NCBI GenBank assembly: GCA_958496175.1
Contig: OY292279.1
Coordinates: 248,001 to 312,000 of the forward strand
From: Sisyra terminalis
Taxonomy: Eukaryota; Arthropoda; Insecta; Neuroptera; Sisyridae
Direction: 5' to 3'
Length of the DNA stretch: 64,000 nucleotides
The notes under the pieces were generated by a model. That model saw only the letters and a list, made by a program, of their open reading frames with translations. It had not been told where the DNA came from and did not search any database. Of this stretch, positions 56,216 to 64,000 are shown in pieces (within the stretch, counting starts at the first letter, position 1; every line of letters starts with the position of its first letter). The position numbers and the translations under genes were made by a program.

Positions 56216-59200
56216 TTGCATTTATTTTTGCGGATATCATTGCGGTTATTTTGCGGTAACATTTGCGGTTATTTTTGCGGATATTATTGCGGTTATTTTT
56301 GCGGATATCCTTGCGGTTATTTTGCGGTAATATTTGCGGTTATTTTTGCGGATATTATTGCGGTTATTTTGCTGTAATATTTGCGGTTAATTTTGCGGAT
56401 ATCATTGCGGTTATTTTTGCGGATATTATTGCGTTTATTTTTGCGGATATCATTGCGGTTATTTTGCGGAGATATTTGCGGTTATTTTTGCGGATATCAT
56501 TGCGGTTATTTTGCGGTAATATTTGCGGTTATTTTGCGGTGATATTTGCGGTTATTTTTGCGGATATCATTGCGGTTATTTTTGCGGATATCATTGCGGT
56601 TATTTTTGCGGATATCATTGCGGTTATTTTTGCGGATATTATTGCGGTTATTTAGCTGTAATATTTGCGGTTAATTTTGCGGATATTATTGCGGTTATTT
56701 TTGCGGATATCATTGCGGTTATTTTTGCGGATATCATTGCGGTTATTTTGCTGTAATATTTGCGGTTAATTTTGCGGATATTATTGCGGTTATTTTTGCA
56801 GATATCATTGCGGTTATTTTTGCGGATATCATTGCGGTTATTTTAGCGGATATTATTGCGGTTATTTTTGCGGATATCATTGCGGTTATTTTGCGGTGAT
56901 ATTTGCGGTTATTTTTGCGGATAACATTGCGGTAACATTTGCGGTTATTTTTGCGGATATTATTGCGGTTATTTTGCGGTAATATTTGCGGTTATTTTTG
57001 CGGATATTATTGCGGTTATTTTTGCGGATATCATTGCGGTTATTTTGCTGTAATATTTGCGGTTAATTTTGCGGATATTATTGCGGTTATTTTTGCGGAT
57101 ATCATTGCGGTTATTTTTGCGGATATCATTGCGGTTATTTTGCGGTAATATTTGCGGTTATTTTTGCGGATATCATTGCGGTTATTTTTGCGGATATTAT
57201 TGCGGTTATTTTTGCGGATATTATTGCGGTTATTTTTGCGGATATCATTGCGGTTATTTTGCGGTAACATTTGCTGTTATTTTTGCGGAAATTATTGCGG
57301 TTATTTTGCGGTAACATTTGCTGTTATTTTTGCGGAAATTATTGCGGTTATTTTGCGGCAATATTTGCGGTTATTTTTGCGGATATTATTGCGGTTATTT
57401 TTGCGGATATCATTGCGGTTATTTTGCGGTAATATTTGCGGTTATTTTTGCGGATATTAATGCGGTTATTTTGCTGTAATATTTGCGGTTATTTTTGCGG
57501 ATATCATTGCGGTTATTTTGCGGTAACATTTGCGGTTATTTTTGCGGATATTATTGCGGTTATTTTTGCGGATATCATTGCGGTTATTTTGCTGTAATAT
57601 TTGCGGTTAATTTTGCGGATATTATTGCGGTTATTTTGCGGTGATATTTGCGGTTATTTTTGCGGATATCATTGCGGTTATTTTGCGGTGATATTTGCGG
57701 TTATTTTTGCGGATATCATTGCGGTTATTTTTGCGGATATTATTGCGGTTATTTTTGCGGATATCATTGCGGTTATTTTGCTGTAATATTTGCGGTTAAT
57801 TTTGCGGATATTATTGCGGTTATTTTTGCGGATATCATTGCGGTTATTTTTGCGGATATTAATGCGGTTATTTTGCTGTAATATTTGCGGTTATTTTTGC
57901 GGATATCATTGCGGTTATTTTGCGGTAACATTTGCGGTTATTTTTGCGGATATTATTGCGGTTATTTTTGCGGATATCATTGCGGTTATTTTGCTGTAAT
58001 ATTTGCGGTTAATTTTGCGGATATTATTGCGGTTATTTTGCGGTGATATTTGCGGTTATTTTTGCGGATATCATTGCGGTTATTTTGCGGTGATATTTGC
58101 GGTTATTTTTGCGGATATCATTGCGGTTATTTTTGCGGATATTATTGCGGTTATTTTTGCGGATATCATTGCGGTTATTTTGCTGTAATATTTGCGGTTA
58201 ATTTTGCGGATATTATTGCGGTTATTTTTGCGGATATCATTGCGGTTATTTTGCGGTAATATTTGCGGTTATTTTTGCGGATATCATTGCGGTTATTTTT
58301 GCGGATATTATTGCGGTTATTTTTGCGGATATTATTGCGGTTATTTTTGCGGATATCATTGCGGTTACTTTGCGGTAACATTTGCGGTTATTTTTGCGGA
58401 TATTATTGCGGTTATTTTTGCGGATATCATTGCGGTTATTTTGCGGTAATATTTGCGGTTATTTTATCGGATATTATTGCGGTTATTTTGCTGTAATATT
58501 TGAGGTTAATTTTGCGGATATCATTGCGGTTATTTTTGCGGATATTATTGCGGTTATTTTTGCGGATATCATTGCGGTTATTTTGCGGATATTATTGCGG
58601 TTATTTTTGCGGATATCATGGCGGTTATTTTGCGGTAACATTTGCGGTTATTTTTGCGGAAATTATTGCGGTTATTTTTGCGGATATCATTGCGGTTATT
58701 TTTGCGGATATTATTGCGGTTATTTTTGCGGATATTATTGCGATTATTTTTGCGGATATCATTGCGGTTATTTTGCGGTAACATTTGCGGTTATTTTTGC
58801 GGATATTATTGCGGTTATTTTTGCGGATATCATGGCGGTTATTTTGCGGTAACATTTGCGGTTATTTTTGCGGAAATTATTGCGGTTATTTGGCGGTAAT
58901 ATTTGCGGTTATTTTTGCGGATATCATTGCGGTTATTTTTGCGGATATTATTGCATTTATTTTTGCGGATATCATTGCGGTTATTTTGCGGTAACATTTG
59001 CGGTTATTTTTGCGGATATTATTGCGGTTATTTTTGCGGATATCCTTGCGGTTATTTTGCGGTAATATTTGCGGTTATTTTTGCGGATATTATTGCGGTT
59101 ATTTTGCTGTAATATTTGCGGTTAATTTTGCGGATATCATTGCGGTTATTTTTGCGGATATTATTGCGTTTATTTTTGCGGATATCATTGCGGTTATTTT

Positions 59201-59610
59201 GCGGAGATATTTGCGGTTATTTTTGCGGATATCATTGCGGTTATTTTGCGGTAATATTTGCGGTTATTTTGCGGTGATATTTGCGGTTATTTTTGCGGAT
59301 ATCATTGCGGTTATTTTTGCGGATATCATTGCGGTTATTTTTGCGGATATCATTGCGGTTATTTTTGCGGATATTATTGCGGTTATTTAGCTGTAATATT
59401 TGCGGTTAATTTTGCGGATATTATTGCGGTTATTTTTGCGGATATCATTGCGGTTATTTTTGCGGATATCATTGCGGTTATTTTGCTGTAATATTTGCGG
59501 TTAATTTTGCGGATATTATTGCGGTTATTTTTGCAGATATCATTGCGGTTATTTTTGCGGATATCATTGCGGTTATTTTAGCGGATATTATTGCGGTTAT
59601 TTTTGCGGAT
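55940..59610 (-). repeat. 2,735-bp duplication
   Basis: About 55,940-56,875 recurs at 58,675-59,610. GCGGAGATATTTGCGG starts at 56,466 and 59,201 and TTAGCTG at 56,652 and 59,387, both 2,735 bp apart. ATATCATGGCGG and GCATTTATT variants also match. Confidence 0.85.
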
Positions 59611-60556
59611 ATTATTGCGGTTATTTTGCGGTAATATTTGCGGTTATTTTTGCGGATATTATTGCGGTTATTTTTGCGGATATCATTGCGGTTATTTTGC
59701 TGTAATATTTGCGGTTAATTTTGCGGATATTATTGCGGTTATTTTTGCGGATATCATTGCGGTTATTTTTGCGGATATCATTGCGGTTATTTTGCGGTAA
59801 TATTTGCGGTTATTTTTGCGGATATCATTGCGGTTATTTTTGCGGATATTATTGCGGTTATTTTTGCGGATATTATTGCGGTTATTTTTGCGGATATCAT
59901 TGCGGTTATTTTGCGGTAACATTTGCTGTTATTTTTGCGGAAATTATTGCGGTTATTTTGCGGTAACATTTGCTGTTATTTTTGCGGAAATTATTGCGGT
60001 TATTTTGCGGCAATATTTGCGGTTATTTTTGCGGAAATTATTGCGGTTATTTTGCGGTAACATTTGCTGTTATTTTTGCGGAAATTATTGCGGTTATTTT
60101 GCGGCAATATTTGCGGTTATTTTTGCGGACATCATTGCGGTTATTTTGCGGTAACATTTGCGGTTATTTTTGCGGATATTATTGCGGTTATTTTTGCGGA
60201 TATCATTGCGGTTATTTTGCGGTAACATTTGCGGTTATTTTTGCGGATATTATTGCGGTTATTTTTGCGGATATCATTGCGGTTATTTTGCTGTAATATT
60301 TGCGGTTAATTTTGCGGATATTATTGCGGTTATTTTGCGGTGATATTTGCGGTTATTTTTGCGGATATCATTGCGGTTATTTTGCGGTGATATTTGCGGT
60401 TATTTTTGCGGATATCATTGCGGTTATTTTTGCGGATATTATTGCGGTTATTTTTGCGGATATCATTGCGGTTATTTTGCTGTAATATTTGCGGTTAATT
60501 TTGCGGATATTATTGCGGTTATTTTTGCGGATATCATTGCGGTTATTTTTGCGGAT
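56940..60556 (-). repeat. 2,652/2,699-bp duplication with inner 402-bp repeat
   Basis: About 56,940-57,382 recurs at 59,592-60,034 (offset 2,652), and about 57,495-57,857 at 60,194-60,556 (offset 2,699). In the first copy, 57,495-57,830 is also repeated 402 bp downstream. The ATTTGCTGTT and GGAAATTATTGCGG pair occurs twice in a row at 57,270-57,340 and three times between 59,930 and 60,090, a local expansion. Confidence 0.8.
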
Positions 60557-60953
60557 ATCATTGCGGTTATTTTGCGGTGATATTTGCGGTTATTTTTGCG
60601 GATATCATTGCGGTTATTTTGCGGTAATATTTGCGGTTATTTTTGCGGATATCATTGCGGTTATTTTTGCGGATATTATTGCGGTTATTTTTGCGGATAT
60701 TATTGCGGTTATTTTTGCGGATATCATTGCGGTTACTTTGCGGTAACATTTGCGGTTATTTTTGCGGATATTATTGCGGTTATTTTTGCGGATATCATTG
60801 CGGTTATTTTGCGGTAATATTTGCGGTTATTTTATCGGATATTATTGCGGTTATTTTGCTGTAATATTTGAGGTTAATTTTGCGGATATCATTGCGGTTA
60901 TTTTTGCGGATATTATTGCGGTTATTTTTGCGGATATCATTGCGGTTATTTTG
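58230..60953 (-). repeat. 2,368-bp duplication
   Basis: About 58,230-58,585 recurs at 60,598-60,953, marked by GCGGTTACTTTGCGG, ATTTTATCGG and ATATTTGAGG. Between 58,586 and 58,674 the first copy joins directly to an ATATCATGGCGG segment of the 2,735-bp family, a clear junction between two module types. Confidence 0.75.
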
Positions 60954-63900
60954 CGGAGATTTTTGCGGTTATTTTTGCGGATATCATTGCGGTTATTTTG
61001 CGGTAATATTTGCGGTTATTTTTGCGGATATTATTGCGGTTATTTTTGCGGATATCATTGCGGTTATTTTGCGGTGATATTTGCGGTTATTTTTGCGGAT
61101 ATCATTGCGGTTATTTTTGCGGATATCATTGCGGTTATTTTTGCGGATATTATTGCGGTTATTTTTGCGGATATTATTGCGAATATTTTTGCGGATATCA
61201 TTGCGGTTATTTTGCGGTAACATTTGCGGTTATTTTTGCGGATATTATTGCGGTTATTTTTGCGGATATCATTGCGGTTATTTTGCGGTAATATTTGCGG
61301 TTATTTTTGCGGATATTAATGCGGTTATTTTGCTGTAATATTTGCGGTTATTTTTGCGGATATCATTGCGGTTATTTTGCGGTGATATTTGCGGTTATTT
61401 TTGCGGATATCATTGCGGTTATTTTGCGGTAATATTTGCGGTTATTTTTGCGGATATCATTGCGGTTATTTTTGCGGATATTATTGCGGTTATTTTTGCG
61501 GATATCATTGCGGTTATTTTGCTGTAATATTTGCGGTTATTTTTGCGGATATTATTGCGGTTATTTTTACGGACATCATTGCGGTTATTTTGCGGTAACA
61601 TTTGCGGTTATTTTTGCGGATATTATTGCGGTTATTTTTGCGGATATCATTGCGGTTATTTTGCTGTAATATTTGCGGTTAATTTTGCGGATATTATTGC
61701 GGTTATTTTGCGGTGATATTTGCGGATATTTTTGCGGATATCATTGCGGTTATTTTGCGGTGATATTTGCGGTTATTTTTGCGGATATCATTGCGGTTAT
61801 TTTTGCGGATATCATTGCGGTTATTTTTGCGGATATCATTGCGGTTATTTTGCGGTAATATTTGCGGTTATTTTTGCGGATATCATTGCGGTTATTTTTG
61901 CGGATATTATTGCGGTTATTTTTGCGGATATTATTGCGGTTATTTTTGCGGATATCATTGCGGTTATTTTGCTGTAATATTTGCGGTTATTTTTGCGGAT
62001 ATCATTGCGGTTATTTTGCGGTGATATTTGCGGTTATTTTTGCGGATATCATTGCGGTTATTTTGCGGTAATATTTGCGGTTATTTTTGCGGATATCATT
62101 GCGGTTATTTTTGCGGATATTATTGCGGTTATTTTTGCGGATATCATTGCGGTTATTTTGCTGTAATATTTGCGGTTATTTTTGCGGATATTATTGCGGT
62201 TATTTTTACGGACATCATTGCGGTTATTTTGCGGTAACATTTGCGGTTATTTTTGCGGATATTATTGCGGTTATTTTTGCGGATATCATTGCGGTTATTT
62301 TGCTGTAATATTTGCGGTTAATTTTGCGGATATTATTGCGGTTATTTTGCGGTGATATTTGCGGTTATTTTTGCGGATATCATTGCGGTTATTTTGCGGT
62401 GATATTTGCGGTTATTTTTGCGGATATCATTGCGGTTATTTTTGCGGATATTATTGCGGTTATTTTTGCGGATATCATTGCGGTTATTTTGCGGTAATAT
62501 TTGCGGTTATTTTTGCGGATATTATTGCGGTTATTTTTGCGGATATCATTGCGGTTATTTTGGCGGATATCATTGCGGTTATTTTGCGGTGATATTTGCG
62601 GTTATTTTTGCGGATATCATTGCGGTTATTTTGCGGTAATATTTGCGGTTATTTTTGCGGATATCATTGCGGTTATTTTTGCGGATATTATTGCGGTTAT
62701 TTTTGCGGATATCATTGCGGTTACTTTGCGGTAACATTTGCGGTTATTTTTGCGGATATTATTGCGGTTATTTTTGCGGATATCATTGCGGTTATTTTGC
62801 GGTAATATTTGCGGTTATTTTTGCGGATATTATTGCGGTTATTTTGCTGTAATATTTGCGGTTAATTTTGCGGATATCATTGCGGTTATTTTTGCGGATA
62901 TTATTGCGGTTATTTTTGCGGATATCATTGCGGTTATTTTGCGGAGATTTTTGCGGTTATTTTTGCGGATATCATTGCGGTTATTTTGCGGTAATATTTG
63001 CGGTTATTTTTGCGGATATTATTGCGGTTATTTTTGCGGATATCATTGCGGTTATTTTGCTGTAATATTTGCGGTTAATTTTGCGGATATTATTGCGGTT
63101 ATTTTTGCGGATATCATTGCGGTTATTTTTGCGGATATCATTGCGGTTATTTTGCGGTAATATTTGCGGTTATTTTTGCGGTTATTTTTGCGGATATCAT
63201 TGCGGTTATTTTTGCGGATATTATTGCGGTTATTTTTGCGGATATCATTGCGGTTATTTTTGCGGATATTATTGCGGTTATTTTTGCGGATATTATTGCG
63301 GTTATGTTTGCGGATATCATTGCGGTTACTTTGCGGTAACATTTGCGGTTATTTTTGCGGATATTATTGCGGTTATTTTTGCGGATATCATTGCGGTTAT
63401 TTTGCGGTAATATTTGCGGTTATTTTATCGGATATTATTGCGGTTATTTTGCTGTAATATTTGAGGTTAATTTTGCGGATATCATTGCGGTTATTTTTGC
63501 GGATATTATTGCGGTTATTTTTGCGGATATCATTGCGGTTATTTTGCGGAGATTTTTGCGGTTATTTTTGCGGATATCATTGCGGTTATTTTGCGGTAAT
63601 ATTTGCGGTTATTTTTGCGGATATTATTGCGGTTATTTTTGCGGATATCATTGCGGTTATTTTGCGGTGATATTTGCGGTTATTTTTGCGGATATCATTG
63701 CGGTTACTTTGCGGTAACATTTGCGGTTATTTTTGCGGATATTATTGCGGTTATTTTTGCGGATATCATTGCGGTTATTTTGCGGTAATATTTGCGGTTA
63801 TTTTTGCGGATATTATTGCGGTTATTTTGCTGTAATATTTGCGGTTAATTTTGCGGATATCATTGCGGTTATTTTTGCGGATATTATTGCGGTTATTTTT

Positions 63901-64000
63901 GCGGATATCATTGCGGTTATTTTGCGGAGATTTTTGCGGTTATTTTTGCGGATATCATTGCGGTTATTTTGCGGTAATATTTGCGGTTATTTTTGCGGAT
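60720..64000 (-). repeat. 2,593-, 639- and 605-bp duplications to the window end
   Basis: About 60,720-61,110 recurs at 63,313-63,703 (offset 2,593; GCGGAGATTTTTGCGG at 60,953 and 63,546). About 61,320-61,810 recurs at 61,959-62,449 (offset 639; TTTTTACGGACATC in both). 62,738-63,050 resembles 63,343-63,655 (offset 605). GCGGAGATTTTTGCGG also occurs at 62,941 and 63,924. The array continues past base 64,000. Confidence 0.8.

Larger units (their letters stand above)
45788..64000 (-). repeat. Satellite array, right arm (inverted orientation)
   Basis: This is the same satellite as the left arm in reverse complement: on + it reads TTATTTTTGCGG or TTATTTTGCGG alternating with ATATCATTGCGG, ATATTATTGCGG, TGATATTTGCGG, TAATATTTGCGG or TAACATTTGCGG. 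Orientation does not switch back anywhere up to the end of the window, where the array is still running. It carries its own private variants (for example TCGGACATC, GCGGAGATATTTGCGG and TTAGCTGTAAT) that recur at offsets of 2.3-2.95 kb. No gene or unique insert is visible. Confidence 0.97.

Noticed and set aside
1..64000. Many ORFs of 60-203 codons on both strands
   Set aside because: They are by-products of the repeat. Lengths fall in steps of 8 residues (24 bp), many overlap in three frames, most would start at TTG, and content is an 8-residue periodic peptide. The longest ones (203 codons near 33,334, 37,985 and 40,549) arise where CACTTAAAATAA removes the usual stop. No gene-like codon use or conserved domain is visible.
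1..64000. CRISPR array
   Set aside because: Repeats are short and regular, but there are no unique spacers between them and no cas gene. The units abut directly.
1..64000. Telomeric repeat
   Set aside because: The unit is 23/24 bp with CCGC motifs and no G-run of the usual telomere type. The orientation switch and higher-order structure are also unlike a telomere.
1..64000. Replication origin with iterons
   Set aside because: Iteron clusters are short and sit beside a replication gene. Here the repeats fill the window and no such gene is present.

Overview
The window contains no gene that I can support. It is essentially one continuous satellite array, 64 kb long, that runs off both ends of the window. 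The building block is a half-unit of 12 (or 11) bases that begins CCGCAA. Half-units pair into monomers of 24 bp (CCGCAATGATAT or CCGCAATAATAT followed by CCGCAAAAATAA) or 23 bp (CCGCAAATATCA or CCGCAAATATTA followed by the 11-base CCGCAAAATAA). These mix mainly into 47-, 71- and 95-bp blocks, which are arranged in larger, nested duplications of about 0.2 to 6.2 kb. A 64-kb stretch with only satellite DNA, long multi-level higher-order repeats (HORs) and no promoter, RNA gene or gene-like ORF suggests eukaryotic heterochromatin (centromeric, pericentromeric, subtelomeric, or on a B or sex chromosome). That is inference; I cannot name the organism or the satellite family.

Layout: positions 1-45,763 carry the array with the C/A-rich strand on +. 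At 45,764-45,787 lies a 24-bp, A/T-rich stretch that is the only clearly non-satellite sequence in the window. From 45,788 to 64,000 the same satellite runs in the opposite orientation, with the G/T-rich strand on +. The arms are not mirror copies: matching higher-order modules lie at unequal distances from the switch, so a simple fold-back read artefact does not explain it, although the join still needs read support.

In the left arm, the segments that can be followed by private variants are: about 640-5,745 (a 2-kb block duplicated at 3.03 kb); 6,385-8,540 (a module repeated at 661 and 946 bp); 9,943-11,015 (a displaced copy of 1,464-2,536); 13,860-15,514 (899-bp duplication); 19,681-21,953 (1,303-bp duplication); 22,000-24,840 (189-bp sub-repeats); 24,960-28,250 (1,491- and 1,064-bp duplications); 28,330-38,400 (6.15-kb duplication with an embedded 1,491-bp tandem repeat); and 37,090-42,200 (2,564-bp duplication). 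The right arm is a chain of overlapping duplications with offsets of 2.31-2.95 kb plus shorter ones of 402, 605, 639 and 661 bp. The open reading frames in the window come from the repeat: a 24-bp unit keeps frame and a 23-bp unit shifts it, so ORF lengths fall in steps of 8 residues and nearly all are low-complexity peptides.

The most interesting points are the isolated strand switch with its degenerate edges, HOR modules shared in inverted orientation between the arms, and a patch inside the 6.15-kb duplication that matches a segment 15.1 kb away, as expected from gene conversion or template switching between distant parts of the array.
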